In this document: in pieces, positions 1-6,527 of the stretch
Layout: each line of letters begins with the position of its first letter
Numbering within the stretch: the stretch's first letter is position 1
NCBI RefSeq assembly: GCF_011299095.1
Contig: NZ_CP049889.1
Span: 1,592,501 to 1,656,500 of the forward strand
Direction: 5' to 3'
DNA from: Jeotgalibaca porci
GTDB lineage: Bacteria > Bacillota > Bacilli > Lactobacillales > Aerococcaceae
DNA: 64,000 bases
Translations under genes and position numbers: made by a program
The notes under the pieces: generated by a model
The model's input: the letters and a program-made list of their open reading frames with translations, nothing else
What the model was told of the DNA's origin: nothing
Database searches by the model: none

Positions 1-31
1 AGGACTTGTATAGCTGTTTGACTTCTAACAT
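1..31 (-). CDS. ABC transporter ATP-binding protein, N-terminal fragment
   Basis: Only the first ten codons lie in the window; they read MLEVKQLYKS, which is the usual opening strand of an ABC ATPase nucleotide-binding domain. The ATG at 31 is preceded by GGAGG seven bases upstream on the minus strand, a good ribosome binding site, so the start is well supported. The Walker motifs would lie outside the window, so family and substrate cannot be judged. The gene is divergent from the pgsA-like gene on the other side of the insertion sequence. Confidence 0.55.
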   Translation of the reverse strand, partial: MLEVKQLYKS

Positions 32-69
32 GTATGTTCCTCCAAACGTAATTTACTTGTAACAACTTG

Positions 70-75
70 ATTATA
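70..75 (-). promoter_or_regulatory. Candidate -10 box for the divergent ABC gene
   Basis: A perfect TATAAT lies on the minus strand about 40 bases upstream of the ATG at 31. No convincing -35 hexamer sits at 16-18 bases from it, so this is a partial promoter call. Confidence 0.3.
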
Positions 76-174
76 CGCTTAATATGTCTAATTCGAAAGT
101 TAAAACCGAAGTAGTAAAAGAAATAATTTAGCGTATTCGGGTTCTCTTTCGCATCGTAATCATGCGCTATATGG

Positions 175-207
175 TATTATATTTGTAAAAGGGAGGCTGG
201 CTATGAA
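175..207 (+). promoter_or_regulatory. pgsA: Severed 5' end of pgsA: -10 box, ribosome binding site and ATG
   Basis: TATTAT at 175-180 is a candidate -10 box, GGGAGG at 191-196 is a strong Shine-Dalgarno and ATGAA at 203-207 is the original start. Removing the insertion sequence and one copy of the GAA target duplication joins ATGAA to 1921, giving a reading frame that starts MKHVPNLLTLLRLF, a normal PgsA amino terminus. In the present arrangement this start reads only a few codons into the element before a stop. Confidence 0.75.
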
Positions 208-246
208 TGATAAGCTCCCTTCAAAGTAGACACTGAAAAAAACAAA
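208..246 (+). repeat. IS left terminal inverted repeat
   Basis: This end pairs imperfectly with 1879-1917. The best-matched blocks are the outer TGA, a GC-CCCT segment, AAGTAGACA and an A-run followed by CAAA. Confidence 0.75.
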
Positions 247-268
247 CTACTTTGAAGGGGGTTTTTTT
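217..268 (+). terminator. Inverted-repeat terminator at the IS left end, before orfA
   Basis: CCCTTCAAAGTAG (217-229) pairs perfectly with CTACTTTGAAGGG (247-259) around a 17-base loop and is followed by seven Ts. It sits immediately before the orfA ATG, and the GAAGGGGG that would act as ribosome binding site is inside the 3' arm. Such hairpins in insertion sequences block read-through from outside promoters and can hide the transposase start in external transcripts; that role here is inferred. Confidence 0.7.
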
Positions 269-270
269 CT

Positions 271-981
271 ATGACTAGAAAACATACCGATCCAGAACTG
301 TTACATTTAATTGATTTACACCTAAGGGGTGTTTCTTATCGAACACTTGTTGATCAGCACCATCTCAAACTATCTGATACCACTTTTATGAATTATGTCC
401 ATCGGTACCAGGACCATGGCATGGAAGGGATCCGCTCCCAGAAGAATTACCGCAGTTACTCGAAAGAATTCAAGCAGAAAATTGTAGCTGAATACCTACA
501 GACGGGTTACGGCTTTTCATACTTAGCCGCTAAATATAACATTCCATCTAAAACAACGGTAAACAAATGGGTAATTCGATATACTGAAGGAAAAGAGAAT
601 GAGACATATTCTCCGAAATCTGAGGTGTACAACATGACGGGTGTTAAAAAATCATATGAAGAAAAATTAAAAATCGTAGAAGATTACATAGCCAATCGCC
701 TGACTTATCTGGAAGCAGCGGAGAAAAACCATGTAAGTTACAGTAACATTTATTCCTGGGTGAATAAATACAAAAAGCATGGACCGATAGGTCTGGAAGA
801 CAACCGGGGCCGCGGGAAGCCCACGGAAATTCAAACAACGGAAGAACGTTTAAACGCAGAAGTAGAGACACTTAAAGCCCGGAACAAATGGCTAGAAATG
901 GAGAACGATGCGTTAAAAAAGCGCCGAAAAATCGCTGGGAATCACAAATCACAGGGGTTAGACAAGAAGTGGAATATTTAA
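271..981 (+). CDS. IS3-family transposase OrfA (helix-turn-helix subunit)
   Basis: A 236-residue protein with two helix-turn-helix segments (roughly residues 10-60 and 125-170) and a lysine-rich, leucine-zipper-like C terminus (about 190-225). That layout is typical of long OrfA proteins of the IS150 group. OrfA binds the terminal repeats and, fused to OrfB by -1 frameshifting, gives the active transposase. The A-rich slippery site lies about residues 215-217. The start ATG at 271 directly follows the T-run of a hairpin, and its purine-rich ribosome binding site is part of that stem, suggesting deliberate low expression. Confidence 0.85.
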   Translation: MTRKHTDPELLHLIDLHLRGVSYRTLVDQHHLKLSDTTFMNYVHRYQDHGMEGIRSQKNYRSYSKEFKQKIVAEYLQTGYGFSYLAAKYNIPSKTTVNKWVIRYTEGKENETYSPKSEVYNMTGVKKSYEEKLKIVEDYIANRLTYLEAAEKNHVSYSNIYSWVNKYKKHGPIGLEDNRGRGKPTEIQTTEERLNAEVETLKARNKWLEMENDALKKRRKIAGNHKSQGLDKKWNI

Positions 982-1829
982 CTATTGAAGAATTAAAGCA
1001 TAAATATCCCGTTATCCATCTTTGTGACATACTGGGTATCGCCAAATCCAGCTACTATAAGTGGTTAAAACGGGAACCCTCAGAAACAGAATTAAAACGC
1101 CTGAAACTGATGTGGGCGATCAAAGGAATCCACGAGGCATTCGGTGGGATTTACGGCTACCGAAGAATGACCATCTTTCTCAACTTTTTTAGAAGAGCGA
1201 AAGTGAATCATAAGTGTGTACACCGCCTCATGAGAATCATGGGGATCACAGCCGTCATCCGTCGCAAAAGAAGGAACTACGTGCCACACAAAGCTGCACA
1301 TGTGGCTGAAAACATCTTAAACCGTGATTTCCACGCTGAAAGACCCATGGAAAAGTTATTGACGGATGTCACGGAATTCCGGTTGACCAATGGGACAAAA
1401 CGTTACCTGAGCGCTATTTATGACCTCGGGTCAAAGAAAATCGTGGCTTATAAAACCAGTCACCGCAATGACAACCCGTTAGTACTGGATACACTAAAGC
1501 AGATTTTGGGTGATGTAAAGCCTGAAACCACACTGATTCATAGCGACCGCGGTTCCCAGTACACCTCCCATGCCTTTAACAAGATGATTAAAGATCACCA
1601 GATAATCCATAGTATGTCACGCGTCTCGAAATGTATTGACAACGGCCCTATGGAAGGCTTTTGGGGTACCCTCAAGGTGGAGATGTTTAACCTGGATACG
1701 TTTGACAGACCAGCGTACTTAGACCGGAAAATCAAGGCATACATCGCGTTCTTCAACAATGAACGCGTTACTTTGGATATGGGATTAGCAATTCCTACGG
1801 AAGAGAAGATTCTACAAATGATTGCATAA
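888..1829 (+). CDS. IS3-family transposase OrfB (DDE integrase domain)
   Basis: The reading frame is -1 relative to orfA and overlaps its last 94 bases. The catalytic triad is visible: Asp in LLTDVTEF, Asp in IHSDRGSQYTS and Glu in MEGFWGTLK, with the spacing of an rve (DDE) integrase core. An HTH_21-type segment (about residues 60-110) precedes it. Productive protein is expected as an OrfAB fusion made at the AAAAAAG slip site rather than from the ATG at 888, which has no good ribosome binding site. No internal stop or missing catalytic residue is seen. Confidence 0.88.
   Translation: MARNGERCVKKAPKNRWESQITGVRQEVEYLTIEELKHKYPVIHLCDILGIAKSSYYKWLKREPSETELKRLKLMWAIKGIHEAFGGIYGYRRMTIFLNFFRRAKVNHKCVHRLMRIMGITAVIRRKRRNYVPHKAAHVAENILNRDFHAERPMEKLLTDVTEFRLTNGTKRYLSAIYDLGSKKIVAYKTSHRNDNPLVLDTLKQILGDVKPETTLIHSDRGSQYTSHAFNKMIKDHQIIHSMSRVSKCIDNGPMEGFWGTLKVEMFNLDTFDRPAYLDRKIKAYIAFFNNERVTLDMGLAIPTEEKILQMIA
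915..921 (+). other. Programmed -1 ribosomal frameshift site (A AAA AAG)
   Basis: In the orfA frame the codons are AAA AAG preceded by an A, the canonical -1 heptamer of IS3-family elements. Slipping here moves ribosomes into the orfB frame, which is open through this point. Confidence 0.75.
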
Positions 1830-1843
1830 ACGCTACAAAAAAA

Positions 1844-1889
1844 AGACCACACATTTTTACATGCATGGTCTAAAATACTTTGTTTTTTT
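1844..1889 (+). terminator. Terminator-like hairpin after orfB
   Basis: AGACCA (1844-1849) pairs with TGGTCT (1866-1871), with partial extension inward, followed by a T-rich tract ending in seven Ts. It would end transposase transcription inside the element. Confidence 0.45.
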
Positions 1890-1917
1890 ACCTGTCTACT
1901 TGACAGGGGGCAGTTCA
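1879..1917 (-). repeat. IS right terminal inverted repeat
   Basis: Reverse complement begins TGAACTGCCCCCTG and matches the left end in the same blocks. The base after it begins the GAA target duplication (1918-1920). Confidence 0.75.
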
Positions 1918-1920
1918 GAA

Positions 1921-2443
1921 ACATGTACCGAATCTTTTGACCTTATTACGTTTATTTATGATTCCTATTTATTTGCTGGTTTTCTATATGGAAAGCCCCA
2001 ACGCGTTACAGTATGCGTTATATATTTTTATTGCTGCCAGTTTTACCGATGTATTGGATGGCTACTTGGCCCGCAAATATGAAGTAGTCTCGAAATTCGG
2101 GATTGTGGCTGATCCTTTCGCGGATAAAATGATGCAGGTTGCGGTTCTTTATACCCTCTATGACACGGGTTATCTGGAGGTTTGGTTTTTCTGGATTATC
2201 TTAGTGAAAGAAGTGCTGCAGATAGTGTTGGGTGTGTGGATAGTCAGTCTGAAGCCGCGTATTATTATCCCGGCAAATATTTTCGGAAAAGCAACGACTG
2301 TGTTGGTATTTCTAACCATCATTCTCGCAGCTTTCCAAATTCCTGGTATATTCTGGATGCAAGTCGTGGTTGCACTTCTCGCAATTATTACATTTTCTCA
2401 GTATATGTTGAAATTCTATCAAAAATACCAAGCGCGCAAATAA
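1921..2443 (+). pseudogene. pgsA: CDP-alcohol phosphatidyltransferase (PgsA-like), 5' end cut off by the IS
   Basis: The full CDP-alcohol phosphotransferase signature is present: D-x2-D-G-x2-A-R-x8-G-x3-D-x3-D in DVLDGYLAR...GIVADPFADK (Asp 45, 48, 66, 70 in the restored protein), with several membrane helices around it. Such enzymes join CDP-diacylglycerol and glycerol-3-phosphate to make phosphatidylglycerophosphate. The restored gene encodes 175 residues, slightly short for PgsA. Since the insertion, only codons from about residue 3 remain downstream. The sole in-frame start near the break is a TTG at 1937 with no ribosome binding site, so expression should be poor or absent. The usual cinA-recA neighbours are missing, so this may be a second copy. 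Confidence 0.8.
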
Positions 2444-2444
2444 A

Positions 2445-2479
2445 AAAATCTTACTCAGCCTAGCTGGGTAAGATTTTTT
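2445..2479 (+). terminator. Intrinsic terminator after pgsA
   Basis: AAAATCTTAC and GTAAGATTTT form a 10-bp stem extended inward by CAGC/GCTG-like pairs, followed by a T-run. Confidence 0.8.
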
Positions 2480-2503
2480 GTTTATTATTGTGATTAACAG
2501 CGG

Positions 2504-3247
2504 CTGAGTAGTCGTTTTATCCGCAAAACGCTGACTCAAACGTGAAACTGGCTTTGAGTAGTCGTTTTATCCGCAAAACGCTGACTCACACGCGAAACTG
2601 GCTTTGAGTAGTCGTTTTATCCGCAAAACGCTGACTCACACGCGAAACTGGCTTTGAGTAGTCGTTTTGTTCGTAAAACGCTGACTCAAACGTGAAACTG
2701 GCTTTGAGTAGTAGTTTTGTTCGTAAAACGCTGACTCAAACGTGAAACAGCCTTTGAGTAGTCGTTTTATCCGCAAACCGCTGACTCACACGCGAAACTG
2801 GCTTTGAGTAGTCGTTTTGTCCGCAAAACGCTGACTCAAACGTGAAACTGGCTTTGAGTAGTCGTTTTGTTCGTAAAACGCTGACTCAAGCGTGAAACTG
2901 GCTTTGAGTAGTCGTTTTATTCGTAAAACGCTGACTCACACGCGAAACTGGCTTTGAGTAGTCGTTTTATCCGCAAAACGCTGACTCAAACGTGAAACTG
3001 GCTTTGAGTAGTCGTTTTATTCGTAAAACGCTGACTCACACGCGAAACTGGCTTTGAGTAGTCGTTTTGTCCGCAAAACGCTGACTCACACGCGAAACTG
3101 GCTTTGAGTAGTCGTTTTGTCCGCAAAACGCTGACTCACACGCGAAACTGGCTTTGAGTAGTCGTTTTATCCGCAAAACGCTGACTCAAACGTGAAACAG
3201 CCTTTGAGTAGTCGTTTTATCCGCAAACCGCTGACTCAAATCCAATA
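2504..3247. repeat. Tandem array of fifteen 50-bp palindromic units
   Basis: Units start every 50 bases from 2504 to 3202 with GAGTAGTCGTTTT and contain AAAACGCTGACTCA. Within a unit GAGT-nnn-CGTTTT pairs with AAAACG-nnn-ACTC. Across unit boundaries ACTCAAA pairs with TTTGAGT around 12 bases. Variation is limited to a few positions (ATCCGC, GTTCGT or ATTCGT in the loop; AAACGTG or CACGCG in the spacer), and different variants alternate along the array, suggesting unequal exchange. It fills the gap between two convergent genes and holds no credible coding frame. Related units occur near 19276 and 39264. It is not CRISPR because the spacers are repeated too. Confidence 0.9.
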
Positions 3248-3268
3248 TGGACTCTGAGTGCTCTACCA

Positions 3269-4441
3269 CTAATGCAACTCCGGATAAGCCCGAGCCACAT
3301 ATTCCCCAATCCGCGAAATAGCTTCTTTCAAATCTTCGGTTGACTGGGCAAATGAAATTCGGAGATAACCTTCACCCATCGAACCAAATGCAGAACCGGG
3401 TGTGATAGCAACGTGAGTATGCTCTAATAATTCCATCGCAAACGCTTCTGATGATTTATTGAAGGCCTGGATATTTGGGAAAGCGTAGAAGGCGCCTTCT
3501 GTTTTCAAACACGTGAAGCCGGGAATTGCGTTCAGACCATCCACAACGATATGACGACGTTCATCATAAGCCTGTAAGTATTCACGTACGATTGTTTGGT
3601 CGGATTCTAGAGCTGCAACGGCAGCATCTTGTGTGAAAGGAGCCACCGCAAAGCCAATCCCTTCGCGGAATTCTGCCATGACGTGAATCGCTTGTTTATG
3701 ACCCACAACATACCCAGCTCGCCAGCCGGTCATCGCATAAGTTTTCGAAAAACTGTTCACAACGAAATGATTCTCGCTGGCGCCTGGAATTTGGAACAAG
3801 CTGACATGTTCCTTGCCGTCATAAATAATATTTTCATAGACCTCATCCGATAGAATTGTAATTTTATGTTTATCGGCAACGGCTAGAATCGCTTCATAAT
3901 CTTCACGGTCCAAAATCGAACCCAAGGGATTATTCGGCGAATTGATAATCAGTAGTTTAGTCTTGTCCGTAATCGCTGCTTCGATGTCTGCTGCTTGAAT
4001 CTTAAATTGATTCTTTTCGTAAACAGGGACGTCAACTGCCTGCGCACCGACTGACATAATCTGCCCCAAATAGTTCGGGTAGTGTGGATTGGAAACCAAC
4101 ACTTCATCGCCTTCGTTCAATACACTCATCATCACTAATAAAATACCTTCTGTAGCTCCAAACGACGCCATAATATTATCCGGCTCGAATTGAAACCCAG
4201 TCATTTTAGTATATTTATCCGCAACTGCCGTTTGGAAATTATGTTCGCCCACGTTGGGTCCATAGTACGTACGATTTTCGTTAATGCCCTGAATAGCAGC
4301 CTGCTTAATAAAATCCGGTGTTTCAAAATTAGGTTCACCCATTGTCAGCATAATCGGATTGCCGATTTCACGCGCGCGTTTTGCCATTTTACGAATGCTG
4401 GATGCTGGGTAGTTTTGTGATAATGTCGACCATTGATGCAT
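3269..4441 (-). CDS. PLP-dependent class I/II aminotransferase
   Basis: A 390-residue fold-type I aminotransferase. Visible are the Asn-Pro-rich loop NSPNNPLG, the aspartate in LSDEVYE that contacts the PLP ring nitrogen, and the Schiff-base lysine in NSFSKTYAMTGWR (about residue 233), with the arginine that binds substrate carboxylate near the C terminus (GYLRISFA). Aspartate or aromatic amino acid transaminases of this subgroup are the nearest family; the exact substrate cannot be read. The start is taken at ATG 4441, eight bases after AGAGGTGG; an upstream in-frame GTG (4453) lies inside that ribosome binding site. It is monocistronic and convergent with the repeat array. Confidence 0.85.
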   Translation of the reverse strand: MHQWSTLSQNYPASSIRKMAKRAREIGNPIMLTMGEPNFETPDFIKQAAIQGINENRTYYGPNVGEHNFQTAVADKYTKMTGFQFEPDNIMASFGATEGILLVMMSVLNEGDEVLVSNPHYPNYLGQIMSVGAQAVDVPVYEKNQFKIQAADIEAAITDKTKLLIINSPNNPLGSILDREDYEAILAVADKHKITILSDEVYENIIYDGKEHVSLFQIPGASENHFVVNSFSKTYAMTGWRAGYVVGHKQAIHVMAEFREGIGFAVAPFTQDAAVAALESDQTIVREYLQAYDERRHIVVDGLNAIPGFTCLKTEGAFYAFPNIQAFNKSSEAFAMELLEHTHVAITPGSAFGSMGEGYLRISFAQSTEDLKEAISRIGEYVARAYPELH

Positions 4442-4543
4442 AGAATATGCCACCTCTAACTTCTAAATTTATTCTAACTATCATAACAGTTTCGTTGCTT
4501 CTGGGAAAGTACTAGTTTTTCTTACGAAAATTTCATTTAACAC

Positions 4544-4572
4544 TTGTTCTATTAAATGCAAACGGTTAAAAT
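4544..4572 (+). promoter_or_regulatory. Promoter of the ABC exporter leader
   Basis: TTGTTC (4544-4549) and TAAAAT (4567-4572) are separated by 17 bases. Transcription would start about ten bases before the leader peptide's ribosome binding site. Confidence 0.55.
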
Positions 4573-4603
4573 AGAAACAGACTAAGAAAAGGAGGGTAAC
4601 ACA

Positions 4604-4672
4604 ATGAATAACATTGTTGCAGTACACGTTTACAATCAATACGAAACTACCTCCTTCCATAGAACGATTTGA
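4604..4672 (+). CDS. 22-residue leader peptide of the ABC exporter operon
   Basis: A short open frame MNNIVAVHVYNQYETTSFHRTI begins eight bases after AAGGAGG, one of the strongest ribosome binding sites in the window, and ends 21 bases before an intrinsic terminator hairpin. The peptide has no domain. Its place, between a promoter and a terminator ahead of a heterodimeric multidrug exporter, matches the leader peptide BmrB ahead of bmrCD in Bacillus subtilis, where ribosome stalling by antibiotics lifts termination. The amino-acid sequence was not matched to BmrB, so the parallel is one of arrangement only. Confidence 0.65.
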   Translation: MNNIVAVHVYNQYETTSFHRTI

Positions 4673-4693
4673 CCATTTATTTTAAATGAAAAT

Positions 4694-4729
4694 GGGCGTA
4701 ATCTGTCACGGACGGATTACGCTCTTTTT
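4694..4729 (+). terminator. Intrinsic terminator (attenuator) before the exporter
   Basis: GGGCGTAATC and GATTACGCTC pair, and the stem continues through TGTC/GACG to a 3-base ACG loop, followed by TTTTT. It lies between the leader frame and the first exporter gene, where a constitutive stop would silence the operon. Confidence 0.8.
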
Positions 4730-4784
4730 GTGCTTATTTTTAATAAGTGGAATCGTAGGAAGGCAGAAAAGAGGGAAAGACAGA

Positions 4785-6527
4785 ATGTTTAGTGTCATGT
4801 TTAAATTGAAAGACTTCTTTAAGCAAAACAAAAAAGATTATCTTATTTCATTTTTTACGATGATTGCTAGTAACTTGTTTAGTGTTTTTATTCCGTATTT
4901 AATCGGGCGAATCATCGACAGCATCATCAAACAAGAACTAACCGGTGCCTTATTAATGAAATTCGGCGGTGCCTTTTTATTCAGTTTGGTTGCAGCTTAT
5001 TTATTAGAGTTCACTTGGTCCTATTACCTTTTTACAGGATCGGCCAAACTTCAACGCGATATGCGTAAAAATATGATGGCGCATTTTTTGAAGATGCGTG
5101 CTTCATTTTATGAAAAATTCCGAGTAGGGGATTTGATGGCCCGTTCTACCCAAGATATCCGCTCGATTTCGGATACAGCTGGTTACGGCATGATGGTGCT
5201 GATGAATGCGACACTCTTCTTGGTAACGATTATTACCATGATGGGCGTATCTGTATCGTGGCGTCTGGCTTTATTTAGTTTATTTCCTCTGATATTTTTG
5301 GCGTATACATTTGGTAAAGTCGGTAATATCGTTGAGAAACGTTATACGATTGCCCAAGATGCTTTTTCTTCCTTAAATAACGATGTACTAGAAGTCATTG
5401 ATGGCATCCGCGTGATTCGCGCATATGTCAAAGAGGAAGATTACGTGGACACGTTCCGCAAAGAGACAGAGAGTATGTTGGGTAAAAATAATAAAGTAGC
5501 TGAAGCGAATGCACTGTTTACGCCGATGGTTAAGTTCTTTATTACGTTTAGTAATATCATCGCCTTTGGTTACGGGGCGTACCTGGTCAGCCAGAATGTA
5601 TTGACGGTTGGGGATATAGTCGCGTTTCAAATGTACCTCGGTATGATTGTATGGCCAATTATTTCCATCGGTGAATTAACGAATGTTCTGCGTCAAGGTA
5701 GTGCATCGATGATTCGGGTCGAAGAAGTGCTGGATACAAAAGATAATATGGAAGAAAGTGGCTTGAAATTAATCGAAACAGCCGATGATATTATTATGCA
5801 TGGGTTGGATTTCCAATACCCATCCAGTACAGATAAGAACCTGAAACAAATCGATATCGTGATTCCAAAAGGCAAAATGTTAGGTGTCGTAGGGAAGACT
5901 GGTGCCGGTAAAACGACATTCCTGCGTCAATTATTGCGCCAATATCCGCTTGGAGAAGGCGAGTTTCGTTATGGCGATACGAATGTCTTGGATTATCAAG
6001 GCCGTCATTTCCAAAAGTTAATTGGTTACGTTCCGCAAGACCATGTCTTATTTTCTCGTAGTGTTCGGGAGAATATCGCTTTTGGGAAAGGGAGCGCGAC
6101 TGACGAAGAAATTATGGAAAGTGTTCATATCGCAGCGTTTGAGGATGATTTGTTGCGAATGGAAAAAGGTCTCGACACGATGATTGGTGAAAAAGGTGTG
6201 TCGATTTCGGGTGGTCAGAAGCAGCGTGTTTCGATTGCACGGGCGTTGATTAAAGATCCGGAGATTCTTATTTTGGATGATTCACTCTCAGCGGTGGATG
6301 CCAAAACCGAACAAAAGATTATTGCAAATATTCAAAACGTTAGAAAAGGGAAGACAACGATTATCTCAACCCACCGCCTTTCCGCAGTGAAACAAGCCGA
6401 CGAAATTGTCGTTTTGGAAGATGGTGTGATTATCGAAAGAGGTACGCACGAAGCATTACTGAAACTTGGTGGTTGGTACTATACCCAATTTCTTCGTCAA
6501 GAATTGAAAGAAGGTGACGAAGAATGA
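4785..6527 (+). CDS. bmrC: Heterodimeric ABC exporter, first subunit (BmrC/LmrC-like)
   Basis: A 580-residue half-transporter: six membrane helices (about 1-310) followed by a nucleotide-binding domain with Walker A GKTGAGKTT (about 369), signature SGGQKQR (about 474) and Walker B ILILDD (about 494). The catalytic glutamate after Walker B is replaced by aspartate, the mark of the degenerate ATP site in heterodimeric exporters such as BmrCD. The start is ATG 4785, nine bases after GAGGG; a longer frame from 4686 would run through the terminator stem. The gene overlaps the next by four bases, so both are translated together. Multidrug export is the likely role. Confidence 0.85.
   Translation: MFSVMFKLKDFFKQNKKDYLISFFTMIASNLFSVFIPYLIGRIIDSIIKQELTGALLMKFGGAFLFSLVAAYLLEFTWSYYLFTGSAKLQRDMRKNMMAHFLKMRASFYEKFRVGDLMARSTQDIRSISDTAGYGMMVLMNATLFLVTIITMMGVSVSWRLALFSLFPLIFLAYTFGKVGNIVEKRYTIAQDAFSSLNNDVLEVIDGIRVIRAYVKEEDYVDTFRKETESMLGKNNKVAEANALFTPMVKFFITFSNIIAFGYGAYLVSQNVLTVGDIVAFQMYLGMIVWPIISIGELTNVLRQGSASMIRVEEVLDTKDNMEESGLKLIETADDIIMHGLDFQYPSSTDKNLKQIDIVIPKGKMLGVVGKTGAGKTTFLRQLLRQYPLGEGEFRYGDTNVLDYQGRHFQKLIGYVPQDHVLFSRSVRENIAFGKGSATDEEIMESVHIAAFEDDLLRMEKGLDTMIGEKGVSISGGQKQRVSIARALIKDPEILILDDSLSAVDAKTEQKIIANIQNVRKGKTTIISTHRLSAVKQADEIVVLEDGVIIERGTHEALLKLGGWYYTQFLRQELKEGDEE

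Larger units (their letters stand above)
208..1917 (+). mobile_element. IS3-family (IS150-like) insertion sequence, complete
   Basis: The element is 1710 bp with imperfect terminal inverted repeats: left TGATAAGCTCCC against right (reversed) TGAACTGCCCCC, followed further in by a shared AAGTAGACA and a run of A then CAAA. It is flanked by a 3-bp direct repeat GAA at 205-207 and 1918-1920, the size typical of the IS150 group. It carries overlapping orfA and orfB with a -1 slippery site between them, and the DDE residues are intact, so it may still be mobile. It has inserted within codon 2 of a pgsA-like gene. Confidence 0.88.
4589..4729 (+). promoter_or_regulatory. Probable translation-coupled attenuator ahead of the ABC exporter
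   Basis: Three mutually dependent pairings are visible. The leader ribosome binding site AAGGAGG (4589-4595) is perfectly complementary to CCTCCTT (4650-4656) inside the leader frame. CCATTT (4673-4678) can pair with AAATGG (4690-4695), overlapping the 5' arm of the terminator. The terminator itself is at 4694-4729. A ribosome paused on the leader frame would change which pairing forms. Drug-induced induction of the exporter is an inference from this architecture. Confidence 0.6.

Noticed and set aside
2504-3247. CRISPR array
   Set aside because: Both the putative repeat and the putative spacer recur along the array, units abut with a fixed 50-bp period, and no cas genes are nearby.
4686-4784. 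N-terminal extension of the first exporter subunit
   Set aside because: The extra 33 residues are encoded by the attenuator terminator and have no ribosome binding site; ATG 4785 has one.
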